NCBI GenBank assembly: GCA_023442485.1
Contig: JAEZZG010000015.1
Coordinates: forward strand, 1 to 29,947
DNA length: 29,947 nucleotides
Source of the DNA: Actinomycetes bacterium
GTDB lineage: Bacteria > Actinomycetota > Actinomycetes > Propionibacteriales > Propionibacteriaceae
Direction: 5' to 3'
Shown here in pieces: positions 6,435 to 15,241 of the stretch. The notes under the pieces were generated by a model. The model was not told the origin of the DNA. It worked only from the letters and a program-made list of their open reading frames with translations, and made no database searches. Numbering within the stretch: position 1 is the first letter of the stretch; each line of letters begins with the position of its first letter. A program made the translations under genes and the position numbers.

Positions 6435-9155
6435 ATGGCCAAGAAGGCCGACATCATCGAGGACTTCGACGAAAAGATCATTGACGTCAACGTCTCCTCA
6501 GAAATGGAGACCAGTTTTCTGGAGTATTCCTACTCGGTGATCTATTCCCGAGCCCTCCCTGACGCCCGGGACGGATTGAAACCGGTTCAGCGACGCATCC
6601 TCTACTCCATGAACGACATGGGGATCAACCCGGACAAACCCCACGTCAAGTCGGCCAGGGTCGTCGGACAGGTGATGGGTTTGCTCCACCCCCACGGCGA
6701 CGCCTCCATTTACGACGCCTTAGTCAAACTCGCCCAGCCGTGGTCAGTTCGTCTCCCGATGGTCGACGGGCACGGTAATTTCGGTTCTCTCGACGCTGGA
6801 CCGGCTGCGATGCGTTATACCGAGTGCCGCATGGCCACCCCGGCGAAAGCCATGACCAACGGCATCGACGAAGACACCGTTGATTTCCGCCCCAACTACG
6901 ACGGTAAGGCTCTGGAACCGACAGTATTACCGTCCCAAATCCCGAACCTGCTAGTCAACGGGGCAAAAGGTATCGCCGTCGGCATGGCCACCAATATGGC
7001 GCCGCATAACCTGGTCGAGGTGGTCCAGGGGCTCAAATATTTGCTACGCCACCCTGAGGCATCCGTCGATGAGTTGATGAGGTTCATCCCCGGTCCCGAT
7101 CTTCCCTCTGGCGGCAAGATCGTCGGGCTCGACGGAATCCGTCAGGCCTACGAGACCGGCAACGGCACCTTCAAGATGCGTGCCACCGCCAGGATCGAAG
7201 CAGTCTCGGCACGCAAGCGCGGCATCGTCTTCACTGAGTTGCCTTACATGGTCGGACCAGAACAAGTCATAGAGCAGTTGAAGAAACTGGTGCAGGCGAA
7301 GAAACTCACCGGAATCTCTGACGTCAAGGACCTCACTGACCTCGAACATGGGACTCGGCTCGTCGTCGAGGTCAAGAACGGGATCAACCCGGAGGCCCTG
7401 CTCGCCCAGCTCTACAAACAGACCAAACTCGAAGACTCCTTCGCCATCAACAATGTCGCCCTGGTTGACGGCCAGCCCCAGACTCTGTCGCTGAAGGCAC
7501 TGATGGAGGTGTTCTTGGCCCACCGCAAAGACGTCACCTTGCGGCAGGCCCAGTTCCGGTTGAACCGTGCCGAAGAAAAGTTGCACCTGGTTGAGGGCTT
7601 CTTGGTCGCCGTCCTCAACATTGACGACATCATCCAACTGATCCGATCATCCGAGACCGTCTCCGAAGCCAGGCAGCGGTTGATCACCTACTTCGAGCTG
7701 ACTGAACCGCAAGCCAACGCGATTCTCGACATGCAGCTTCGCCGATTGACTAAGATGAGCCAGATCGAGTTGGAGAAGCAGCGGGAGGAACTGAACCAGG
7801 AAATCTCGTCCTTACAGCAGTTGCTCAGCGATGACGAAGTGTTGCGCAATACCTTGATTCTTGACCTCGACCAGGTTGCCCAAGAATTCGGTACCCCACG
7901 CCGGACGGTACTACTTGAAAGTGACGGAATGACCGCGAGTGCCGCCGCCACAGAACCCCTAGAGGTTGCCGATGATCCGTGCTGGATCGTGCTGTCCTCG
8001 TCGGGGATGATCGCTCGCACGACGAACCGAGACCCACTGCCGACCGAGGGTCCGAGGGCTAACCACGACGTGATTGCGGCAGTGATTCCGGCTACTGCCC
8101 GAGGTGATTTCGGGGTGATCACCTCTGCGGGGAATCTGATCAAAGCCAAGGCCATTGAGTTGCCGACGGTGGTGGTGACCGCGAGTGCACCTAACCTGCA
8201 AGGGGGTTCTCGGGTTGCGGAGCTGTACCCGCTGGAGAAGAACGAATCTGTGGTGGGTATCACTAGCCTCAATCTGGACTCCCCTGGTGTCGCGTTAGGC
8301 ACAGCCCAAGGCGTAGTCAAGAGGGTGAAACCGGAGTTACTGAGTAAGGATTCATGGTCGGTGATTAGTCTGGCCGAAGGGGATTCAGTGATCGGCGCCG
8401 TCGAGTTGGGCAGCGACGCTGAAGAGCTGTGCTTCATTACCTCAGACGCCCAACTGCTGCACTTTTCGGCTGCACTGGTTCGTCCCCAAGGACGCAATGG
8501 TTCCGGCATTGCCGGGATTCGACTTGCCGATAAGGCGAAGGTGATTTCGTTCACCTCGGTCTACGATCTGGACTCCGTAGTGGTCACCGTCTCGGGTAGT
8601 TCGACGGCTCTGCCCGGAACTCAGTCCGGGATGGTGAAGGTCTCGAAATTCGGCGAGTTCCCCGGGAAGGGACGCGGCACAGGTGGTGTCCGTTGCCATC
8701 GATTCCTCAAAGGTGAAGATTGTTTGATCTTGGCGTGGGCGGGTACCGAACCTGCGGTGGCAGGGGCAACCTCCGGGGCGCCGATCACCTTGCCACCGGC
8801 AACCGGAAAGCGGGATTCGTCTGGAACACCAGGTCTCCAACCGATCGCTTGGGTGTCATCGCGGACGACGCGGGCGATACCGGGAATGCCGGGGGTGATC
8901 GAGCCTAGTTCTGGCTCCGACGCTGGGAGTGAATCCGGCCGCGACGCCAGCCGCGACGCCGGTAGTGGCGTGGAGCAGGCAACCCCAACCAGGGCTCGCA
9001 AGAACTCGGCAAGGTCGACCACCGTCTCACCGACGGCACCTACGTCAACAGAGACAACCACAGCTTCGACAAAGCCTCAGCCGAACATCTCTGCGCAGGT
9101 GAACCCGAACTCAGAGTTTGAAGCCGACAACCTCGACGACGGGGTGCTGTTCTAG
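6435..9155 (+). CDS. parC: DNA topoisomerase IV subunit A (ParC)
   Basis: This is the DNA breakage-reunion subunit of a type IIA topoisomerase, which works with ParE to decatenate chromosomes. The length is 906 residues. The catalytic Tyr is Y128 in AAMRYTECR. The quinolone-determining region is HPHGDASIYD (85-94), with Ala90, Ser91 and Asp94 as in mycobacterial GyrA. The GyrA-box QRRGGKG of gyrases is not seen; a degenerate GKGRGTGGVR lies late in the beta-pinwheel. This supports ParC over GyrA, as does the presence of ParE nearby. The last ~110 residues (from about 795) are low-complexity Gly/Ser/Thr/Ala, including a 12-bp tandem repeat at 8939-8962, and end in an acidic EADNLDDGVLF. The ATG follows a strong AAGGAGG at 6422-6428. 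The gene converges on the MFS gene with only 19 bp between stops. Confidence 0.93.
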   Translation: MAKKADIIEDFDEKIIDVNVSSEMETSFLEYSYSVIYSRALPDARDGLKPVQRRILYSMNDMGINPDKPHVKSARVVGQVMGLLHPHGDASIYDALVKLAQPWSVRLPMVDGHGNFGSLDAGPAAMRYTECRMATPAKAMTNGIDEDTVDFRPNYDGKALEPTVLPSQIPNLLVNGAKGIAVGMATNMAPHNLVEVVQGLKYLLRHPEASVDELMRFIPGPDLPSGGKIVGLDGIRQAYETGNGTFKMRATARIEAVSARKRGIVFTELPYMVGPEQVIEQLKKLVQAKKLTGISDVKDLTDLEHGTRLVVEVKNGINPEALLAQLYKQTKLEDSFAINNVALVDGQPQTLSLKALMEVFLAHRKDVTLRQAQFRLNRAEEKLHLVEGFLVAVLNIDDIIQLIRSSETVSEARQRLITYFELTEPQANAILDMQLRRLTKMSQIELEKQREELNQEISSLQQLLSDDEVLRNTLILDLDQVAQEFGTPRRTVLLESDGMTASAAATEPLEVADDPCWIVLSSSGMIARTTNRDPLPTEGPRANHDVIAAVIPATARGDFGVITSAGNLIKAKAIELPTVVVTASAPNLQGGSRVAELYPLEKNESVVGITSLNLDSPGVALGTAQGVVKRVKPELLSKDSWSVISLAEGDSVIGAVELGSDAEELCFITSDAQLLHFSAALVRPQGRNGSGIAGIRLADKAKVISFTSVYDLDSVVVTVSGSSTALPGTQSGMVKVSKFGEFPGKGRGTGGVRCHRFLKGEDCLILAWAGTEPAVAGATSGAPITLPPATGKRDSSGTPGLQPIAWVSSRTTRAIPGMPGVIEPSSGSDAGSESGRDASRDAGSGVEQATPTRARKNSARSTTVSPTAPTSTETTTASTKPQPNISAQVNPNSEFEADNLDDGVLF

Positions 9156-9174
9156 GTCTTGGCCGATGAGAGGC

Positions 9175-10626
9175 TCAGCGCGCGTGATGGTGCTGCTCCT
9201 TGACCGGCAGCAACACCAACATCCCGGCTAGGAGCACGATGACGATACCGATGATGCCCCAGTACTGGGCGTTGCCGCCGACGACCTTGGAGCCGATGAC
9301 GATCATCAGGCCAAACATCGCAGGCGAGAGGAAAGACACGACACGTCCGGTAGTGGCGTAGAGTCCGAATACCTCACCGGCTTTACCTGCAGGGATCACC
9401 CGCGCTAGGAAACTGCGAGAGGCTGACTGAGCCGGGCCGACGAAGGCACACATGGTCAGGCCGAGGGCCCAAAATACGGTTTTGCCGCCATCGTGGAAGA
9501 TGAAGATACCGGTGCCACAGATGAGTAACATGATTAAGGAATAAACGATCACGCGTTTCGGGCCGATCTTGTCGTCTAAAGCACCAATCCCGATCGTGGC
9601 CAAACCGGCGATGATATTTGCGGCTGCACCGAAGTAGATGATTTCAGCTTCACTCATCCCGAAGGTTCGCCCCGCGATCACCCCGCCGAAAGCGAAGACA
9701 CCGGCTAGGCCGTCGCGGAATAGAGCCGAGGCGAAGAGGAAATAGACGGTTTGGCGAGACACACTAGCCAGGGATTTCAAAGACTTCCCCAACAAGAGGT
9801 ACGGGATCCAGATGGCGGTGGTGCGGCGGGCAATCTGATAGCCACAGCGTCTCCACCAGGACGCACCCTGCTGAGCCTGGGCATAGCGACGCAAGAACTG
9901 CCGGTAAGCAATCTCCTTGCCAGCCTGAGAATCAGTTACAGCCTTCGAGGGGGCCTTGTCTCGCAGAGATACGAAGGTGGGGATGGTGAAGATCAGCGTC
10001 CATAAACCACATGCGACCATGACGGCGCGGATGTTCATGGCGTCTTCGCTGGTGACGCCGAAGAGGCCAACGTCGGGGTTGATGAAGAGGACGAAGAAAG
10101 CTAAGAGAGAGACGATGCCACCGAGGTAACCCATCCCCCAGCCGAATCCGGAGATGCGGCCGACGTTGCGCGGTGAGGCGATATCGTCGAGAACCGCGTT
10201 GTAGTGAACCGAGCCGATTTCCGACAGGATGGAGCCGACTCCGAGCAGGATGAGGCCTGGCCAGAGGTAGTTCGGGTCCGGTTTGATGAAGAACAGAGAT
10301 GCTGAGATCGCGGCGATCCCCCAGGTCATCCAGCGCATGTTGCGCACTTTGTGCCCAGAGCGATCGGAGCTTTGCCCCAGGACGGGAGCCATCAGGGCAA
10401 TCAAGAGACCAGAGACGGTGGTTGACAACGCCAGCGCACCGGAGGTGGTGTTCTCCGAACCGAAAGCGTCGGAGGTGATGTAGACGCCGAAAACGAAGGT
10501 GATGATGATGGTGTTGAACGGCTGGGTACCCCAATCCCACATCGCCCAAGAAATGACTTTCTTGCGGGTGGTGTTTCCGAGAGGTTTTTCCTCAAGGGCC
10601 GTCACGTCGTGCTTTTGGTTGGCCAC
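9175..10626 (-). CDS. MFS transporter, UMF1/Atg22-like family
   Basis: This is a 12-helix major facilitator transporter. The N-terminal signature SWAMWDWGTQPFNTIIITF (starting about residue 26 from GTG 10626) is typical of the UMF1 (Atg22-like) family. The loop DRSGHKVRNMRW after the second or third helix is an MFS motif-A relative. A cytoplasmic loop of about 50 residues precedes the seventh helix. The substrate is unknown. I take GTG 10624-10626 as the start because TAGATT ends 7 bases upstream of it, which would give a leaderless message. The frame also allows TTG 10633-10635, and neither start has a ribosome-binding site. The gene lies between the convergent parC and the co-directional parE, with no visible functional link to either. 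Confidence 0.85.
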   Translation of the reverse strand: MANQKHDVTALEEKPLGNTTRKKVISWAMWDWGTQPFNTIIITFVFGVYITSDAFGSENTTSGALALSTTVSGLLIALMAPVLGQSSDRSGHKVRNMRWMTWGIAAISASLFFIKPDPNYLWPGLILLGVGSILSEIGSVHYNAVLDDIASPRNVGRISGFGWGMGYLGGIVSLLAFFVLFINPDVGLFGVTSEDAMNIRAVMVACGLWTLIFTIPTFVSLRDKAPSKAVTDSQAGKEIAYRQFLRRYAQAQQGASWWRRCGYQIARRTTAIWIPYLLLGKSLKSLASVSRQTVYFLFASALFRDGLAGVFAFGGVIAGRTFGMSEAEIIYFGAAANIIAGLATIGIGALDDKIGPKRVIVYSLIMLLICGTGIFIFHDGGKTVFWALGLTMCAFVGPAQSASRSFLARVIPAGKAGEVFGLYATTGRVVSFLSPAMFGLMIVIGSKVVGGNAQYWGIIGIVIVLLAGMLVLLPVKEQHHHAR

Positions 10627-10784
10627 AGAACTCAATCTAGGTCTAAAAGCGATTTATTGCCATTGCAAAGGCGCTAAAACCTTCAGATTGGTTTTGTCGC
10701 GACCAGATACCTCGACCGGAGTCCTCCCCTTGCCAGTCGGCGATATGGGGGATTCCGAGGCCGGAATCTTACGGTTGGGGCAGA

Positions 10785-12866
10785 TCACATATCGATGTTG
10801 TCTGCGTCGATCTGGAAGGCACCGGAGACGACGAATTCCTTGCGCGGGGTGACGTCGGAGCCCATCAGTAGCTCAAAAACTCGCTCGGCCTCTGCGGCAT
10901 CGTCGACAGTCAACCTCCGCAACGTCCGATTCCGCGGATCCATCGTCGTCTCTTTGAGCTGATCGGCATCCATCTCGCCTAAGCCCTTATAACGCTGCGG
11001 CTCTTTGAACTTCTGATTCTTCTTGGTCAGTTCAGCCATCTTGCGCCGGTATTCGTCGTCCGAATAGGTGTAGAGATACTTGCTGTAACCACGCTTGGGG
11101 TTGATCAGCTCAAATCGGTGCAGTGGCGGCACCGCAGAAAACACCCGCCCGGCTTCGAGTAACGGCCTCATGTAGCGGAAGAACAAGGTTGCTAGCAGAC
11201 ATCGAATATGGGCACCGTCGGCGTCTGCGTCAGCCATGAAAACAACCTTGCCGTAGCGACATGCGTCCAGGTCGAAACTCTTGCCTGACCCGGCACCGAC
11301 GACCTGGATTATCGCGGCACACTCCGCATTCTTCAACATGTCGGTGAAAGACGCCTTTTGCACGTTGAGAATCTTGCCTCTAATCGGCAGCAGGGCCTGG
11401 AATTCAGAATTGCGAGCCAGATTCGCCGTCCCCAACGCAGAATCGCCCTCGACGATGAAAAGCTCGGTGCTATCAATGTCGTGGGATCGGCAGTCTTTCA
11501 ACTTCGGCGGCAACTGGGAAGACTCCAACGCATTCTTGCGACGCTGGGCCTCCTTGTGCACCCTGGCCGCCACCCGCGCCCTAGATGCACCGACAACCTT
11601 CTCCATGACGGTGCGAGCCTGCTGCCGGTCCTTGCCCGTCGTCGTCAACACGGAGGTGAGCTGTTCTTCAACAAGTTTGGCGACGATCCGACTAGCAGGC
11701 GGGGTGCCGAGCACTTCCTTCGTCTGCCCCTCGAACTGCGGTTCTGCCAGACGGACGGTGATGATCGCTGACAGCCCCTCCAAACAGTCCTCTTTGACGA
11801 TGTCCTCGTTAGCCTTCATGATTCGGGTTCCGTCAAGACCGTTCTTGAAGGCCTTCAAGACGCCACGCTCGAACCCGGCAACGTGGGTTCCGCCCTTGGG
11901 GGTTGCCACGATGTTGACGTAGGACCGAACCACGGTGTCATAGCTGTTGGTCCAACGCAGCGCGATATCGACATCGAGGGTGCGCTCGACGTCTTGGGGG
12001 ATCATGCGTCCCTTCTTATCGACGACCGGGACGGTTTCAACGAAGGTGTCTGAGCCGGTGATCCGCCACACGTCAGTGACGGGCTCACCAGTGGAGACAA
12101 AATCGCAGAACTCTCCGATACCACCGTCAAACTTGAACTCTTCGACGATCTTGTCGTCCCCGCGTTCGTCTGTGATCGTGATGTGTAAGCCCGGGACGAG
12201 GAAAGCCGTTTGCCGAGCCCGCTTGGTCAGGGAGTCCCAATCGAGTTGGGCACCGTGGAGGAAGATCTGGCGGTCCGGCCAGTAGCGAACCCGGGTACCA
12301 GTGGTCTTCTTTGCGATCTTCTTCCCCTTGCGCAAGGTGTCGGAGGGGGAGAAATCTGCGTCAAGGCCGTCGCCGGAGAAAACCCCAGGAACGCCACGCT
12401 GGAAAGACATCTGCCAGGTATAGCCGTCGCGGTCCACCTCGACATCGAGTCGCGAAGACAAGGCGTTGACGACGGAGGCGCCGACCCCATGCAGACCACC
12501 TGTAGCGGTATAGGTTCCGGTGCCGAACTTACCCCCGGCATGGAGTTTGGTGAAGACGACTTGGACCCCAGACAGCCCGGTTCGAGGCTCCTTGTCGACC
12601 GGGATGCCACGGGCATGATCGACGACCTCAACGGAGCCGTCGGCGTGGAGAGAGATTTCGATACTGTTCCCGAAACCGGCCAGTGCCTCATCGACGGCAT
12701 TGTCGAAGATCTCCCACAGACAATGCATGAGGCCACGAGTATCTGTGGAGCCAATGTACATGGCCGGGCGTTTGCGGACTGCTTCGAGCCCTTCGAGGAC
12801 GAGCAGGTTTTCCGCGTTGTATTTGCGCACGGTGTGCGCGGCGTCACGTTCAGGAGCAGAAGTCAC
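10785..12866 (-). CDS. parE: DNA topoisomerase IV subunit B (ParE)
   Basis: This is the ATPase subunit of topoisomerase IV and partner of ParC; the length is 693 residues from GTG 12864-12866. The GHKL ATPase region has EIFDNAVDEA (catalytic Glu about 52), the G1 motif VVDHARGIP (82-89) and GGLHGVGASVVNALS (123-137). The switch lysine is in QTK (about 381-383). The TOPRIM domain has FIVEGDSALG (about 470-479) and the metal motif DADAD (about 546-550). The C-terminus has the conserved RYKGLGEMD. G1 normally reads DxGRGIP; here Ala85 replaces the first Gly, verified in the DNA as GCC. TATTGT at 12873-12878 ends 6 bases before the GTG and no ribosome-binding site is present, so the message may be leaderless. 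A TTG directly upstream is less likely. Confidence 0.93.
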   Translation of the reverse strand: MTSAPERDAAHTVRKYNAENLLVLEGLEAVRKRPAMYIGSTDTRGLMHCLWEIFDNAVDEALAGFGNSIEISLHADGSVEVVDHARGIPVDKEPRTGLSGVQVVFTKLHAGGKFGTGTYTATGGLHGVGASVVNALSSRLDVEVDRDGYTWQMSFQRGVPGVFSGDGLDADFSPSDTLRKGKKIAKKTTGTRVRYWPDRQIFLHGAQLDWDSLTKRARQTAFLVPGLHITITDERGDDKIVEEFKFDGGIGEFCDFVSTGEPVTDVWRITGSDTFVETVPVVDKKGRMIPQDVERTLDVDIALRWTNSYDTVVRSYVNIVATPKGGTHVAGFERGVLKAFKNGLDGTRIMKANEDIVKEDCLEGLSAIITVRLAEPQFEGQTKEVLGTPPASRIVAKLVEEQLTSVLTTTGKDRQQARTVMEKVVGASRARVAARVHKEAQRRKNALESSQLPPKLKDCRSHDIDSTELFIVEGDSALGTANLARNSEFQALLPIRGKILNVQKASFTDMLKNAECAAIIQVVGAGSGKSFDLDACRYGKVVFMADADADGAHIRCLLATLFFRYMRPLLEAGRVFSAVPPLHRFELINPKRGYSKYLYTYSDDEYRRKMAELTKKNQKFKEPQRYKGLGEMDADQLKETTMDPRNRTLRRLTVDDAAEAERVFELLMGSDVTPRKEFVVSGAFQIDADNIDM

Positions 12867-13160
12867 CAAGCGACAATACCCCGTGGCGGGTGATTACCGA
12901 AACACCCACGCCGTTGACGGGTTAGCTAGGTGTCCGTCACCACCGACCGGAGTCCATCTTGAAAGACCGCGTAGAATGAATGGAGCCATCAGGTACGATT
13001 CCTGGAACAAGTTCTGATCTAGGTCTCTGGCGTGGTTGAGTGAACTGACGATGGTGCGCCAGAATCTGGTATCGAGAGCGCCAACCCTGCGGCTAGATCC
13101 AGGTGCCAAGACCTGAGCGCTTGCCCGACACACATAGTTTTCCTGACACGAGGAGTCTTC
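12867..13160. other. Divergent intergenic region parE / small zinc-protein gene
   Basis: These 294 bp hold no gene that I can support. On the minus strand a TATTGT (12873-12878) is a likely parE -10. TGACGG/CCGTCA (near 12915-12940) and CAGGT/ACCTG (near 13099-13114) are short inverted repeats. TAGAAT at 12972-12977 resembles a plus-strand -10 but lacks a -35. Confidence 0.4.
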
Positions 13161-13355
13161 TTGACCACATCAGTGATCGAAGTTACACCCCTAACCGCTG
13201 CCGATCGTTGCGACCGTTGCGGCGCTCAGGCCTACCTGCGGGTGCAACTGGAGTCCGGTGAGCTGCTGTTCTGCGCCCATCATGCCCGTCAGCATCGCGA
13301 GAAGCTGGAGCAAGTCGGAACCATCGTCATCGACCAAACTCAGATGATCCGATAA
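13161..13355 (+). CDS. Small zinc-ribbon-like protein (DUF7455 type)
   Basis: This is a 64-residue protein with one compact metal site: CDRC at residues 17-20 and CAHH at 38-41, consistent with a zinc ribbon. It resembles the short actinobacterial proteins now grouped as DUF7455, which occur near sigA. The function is unknown. The start is TTG at 13161; a clear GAGGAG ending 5 bases upstream and the lack of another start codon before the conserved region decide it. A perfect hairpin with a short T-run (13426-13460) follows, so the gene is probably monocistronic. Confidence 0.8.
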   Translation: MTTSVIEVTPLTAADRCDRCGAQAYLRVQLESGELLFCAHHARQHREKLEQVGTIVIDQTQMIR

Positions 13356-13425
13356 AAATTTTTGTCTGCCCCGCCCCTCCAGGAGCCCGGCAAAACCCCT
13401 AGTAGGTAGCGAATCACGCGCTCAG

Positions 13426-13460
13426 ATATCCTCAGTTGTGGCACGAACTGAGGATATTTT
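13426..13460 (+). terminator. Rho-independent terminator after the zinc-protein gene
   Basis: ATATCCTCAGTT (13426-13437) pairs perfectly with AACTGAGGATAT (13446-13457) around an 8-nt loop, followed by TTTT ending at 13460. It lies 70 bp downstream of the stop codon. Confidence 0.75.
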
Positions 13461-13662
13461 GCCGTTCTCAGTTTGCACGAGACGATCAATCGAGTAACGT
13501 GTCTTGTGTCATTGGCTTGAACGTACGTAAACGTCATGGTGTAGCGTGCGGAAAAGTTTCCGTCCAGACACAGTTTTCGATTTTCGAAGTGTTGATAATG
13601 AAAGGCGAGGGGTGCCCTGTGTACGTTCCTCGACTGGTCTCATAGGTACGGGGTCCTCGCAG
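13461..13662 (+). other. Upstream region of the PiT gene
   Basis: This is part of a 307-bp stretch between genes (13356-13662). The downstream half should carry the pit promoter. GATAAT (13594-13599) resembles a -10, but no matching -35 was found and the assignment is weak. No pho-box-like direct repeat was recognised. The coding frame is open back to 13546, but the extra residues are not PiT-like. Confidence 0.3.
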
Positions 13663-14847
13663 ATGTTATTGGTCATAGTTTGCATCGTCATCGCCGTAGC
13701 TTTGATCTTCGATTTCACGAATGGTTTTCATGACTCGGCCAATGCGATGGCCACTTCTGTTGCCACCGGGGCGTTTCGACCACGCCAGGCCGTCCTAATC
13801 GCAGCCATCCTGAACGTGATCGGGGCCTGCCTATCCACAGAGGTCGCCCATACGATCTCTTCTGGGATGGTTGATGAGAATTTAATTACCCCTGAGGTCG
13901 TCTTTGCCGGTCTCGCAGGAGCCATCGTCTGGAATCTTCTGACCTGGCTTTTCGGAATGCCGTCTAGCTCATCCCACGCCATGTTCGGTGCCCTCATCGG
14001 TGCCGTGTTGGCTACGGTCGGTTTTCACGGCGTCCACGGCGGGGTCATCGTCTCGAAGATTCTGCTCCCAGCATTGGTCGCTCCCCTCGTCGCCGGTCTG
14101 GCATCGGCCTTGTCGACGGTGTTCACCTATCGCATCACCGACCACGACAACACCCACGCCCAGATGATCTTCCGTCAAGGGCAGCGTCTATCCGCTTCGA
14201 TGGTCGCCTTGGCCCACGGCACTTCTGACGGTCAGAAAACGATGGGCATCATCACCTTGGTGCTGGTTTCTGCTGGCTACCAGACCCCCGGCTCTCGCCC
14301 CCACTGGTGGGTGATTGGTGCGGCTGGTTTGGCTATCGGCCTGGGCACCTATTCAGGTGGTTGGAGAATCATGCGCACCATGGGCAAAGGCCTGGTTGAG
14401 ATTGAGCCGCCACAAGGATTCGTCGCCGAGACCTCTTCGACCGTGGCGATTCTGGCTTCTGCACACCTGGGATTCGGCTTGTCGACAACCCATGTGTGCT
14501 CCGGTTCTATCCTCGGTTCTGGGGTTGGGCGCGGCACGAAGGTGAACTGGCGGATCGCAGGCCGGATGTTTATTGCTTGGATCTTGACCTTGCCTGCTGC
14601 CGGTATCGTCGGCGCCTTGTGCGGGATGATCGCCAACTCTGGATTGATCGGGTTCGGCGTCGTGGTGGCATTCCTGATCATTGTTTCGGTTGTGATCTTC
14701 ATGATCAGTCTGCGCAACAAGGTTGACGGCAACAACGTTTCGGAAACCGGCGAGGTCCGCCTGCACGTCGTCAAGGCTCCCAACATGGCTAAGTACAACC
14801 CAGCCGCGAAGCCTTCGAGCTCGGCACCGATGGGAGTTTCGGCATGA
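13663..14847 (+). CDS. Inorganic phosphate transporter, PiT family
   Basis: This is a low-affinity inorganic phosphate (metal-phosphate) symporter of the cytoplasmic membrane, 394 residues from ATG 13663. Both PiT signature regions are visible: DFTNGFHDSANAMAT near residues 16-30, and LAHGTSDGQKTMGI in the second half. Conserved VWNLLTWLFGMPSSSSHA and STTHVCSGSILGSG are also present. About ten hydrophobic segments are seen. The upstream-open frame (from 13546) encodes a non-hydrophobic leader without family similarity. ATG 13663 places the first helix at the N-terminus as usual, though its ribosome-binding site (GGGG) is weak. The stop overlaps the next start (ATGA), coupling it to a small membrane protein, as in other actinobacteria. 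Confidence 0.92.
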   Translation: MLLVIVCIVIAVALIFDFTNGFHDSANAMATSVATGAFRPRQAVLIAAILNVIGACLSTEVAHTISSGMVDENLITPEVVFAGLAGAIVWNLLTWLFGMPSSSSHAMFGALIGAVLATVGFHGVHGGVIVSKILLPALVAPLVAGLASALSTVFTYRITDHDNTHAQMIFRQGQRLSASMVALAHGTSDGQKTMGIITLVLVSAGYQTPGSRPHWWVIGAAGLAIGLGTYSGGWRIMRTMGKGLVEIEPPQGFVAETSSTVAILASAHLGFGLSTTHVCSGSILGSGVGRGTKVNWRIAGRMFIAWILTLPAAGIVGALCGMIANSGLIGFGVVVAFLIIVSVVIFMISLRNKVDGNNVSETGEVRLHVVKAPNMAKYNPAAKPSSSAPMGVSA

Positions 14848-15074
14848 ACATCGACTGGTTCTCACTAGGGGTCGTCTCGATCACCACCATCGTGGTTTCG
14901 GTGCTGTTTACCGCGCTGGTGTCCTTTTCGGCTAACTGCATTGATAAAGCCGAGACGGCGGTCGAGAACAATCAACCTGCGGCCTTTCAAAAGTTGCTAG
15001 CCGGGGTCTCAGTCGCGATCGTGCTCTGTATCATCTTATTTGGGCTCTGGTTGATGATCCCCTACTTCCACTAG
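14844..15074 (+). CDS. Small two-helix membrane protein coupled to PiT
   Basis: This is a 76-residue protein with two hydrophobic segments (about 8-31 and 52-73) separated by a charged loop (NCIDKAETAVENNQPAAFQK). Its start overlaps the pit stop by four bases (ATGA), so it is translationally coupled. Small two-helix proteins directly after pit are common in actinobacteria. An accessory role in phosphate transport is inferred from this position alone, since I recognise no named family. A bidirectional terminator follows at 15140-15181. Confidence 0.82.
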   Translation: MNIDWFSLGVVSITTIVVSVLFTALVSFSANCIDKAETAVENNQPAAFQKLLAGVSVAIVLCIILFGLWLMIPYFH

Positions 15075-15139
15075 GGGACGCGCTACAAAGACGCAGCCTT
15101 CGCGCCTCATGGTGGTGGCGCTGGCTTTTGAGGTTAGAA

Positions 15140-15181
15140 AAAGGCGGTGGCCTAGACTCGTTCGCCTAGGCAACCGCCTTT
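15140..15181. terminator. Shared terminator between the pit operon and sigA
   Basis: A 16-bp stem with one mismatch (15140-15155 with 15166-15181) surrounds a 10-nt loop. Read on the minus strand it ends in CCGCCTTTTT, a good rho-independent terminator for sigA. On the plus strand only TTT follows, so it may also stop the pit operon. Confidence 0.8.
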
Positions 15182-15241
15182 CGCTTTGCGACCACGAGGG
15201 GATGGGCAAATCCTCCCCTCGCCGCCATTACTAAGACTTAC

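Noticed and set aside
7688..8554. Minus-strand open frame of 288 codons inside parC
   Set aside because: It is antisense to a clearly conserved topoisomerase gene, with Ser/Ala-rich shadow composition.
12914..12977. TTGACG and TAGAAT as a possible promoter for the small zinc-protein gene
   Set aside because: The spacing is about 52 bases, far from the 16-18 needed, and no other -35 fits TAGAAT.
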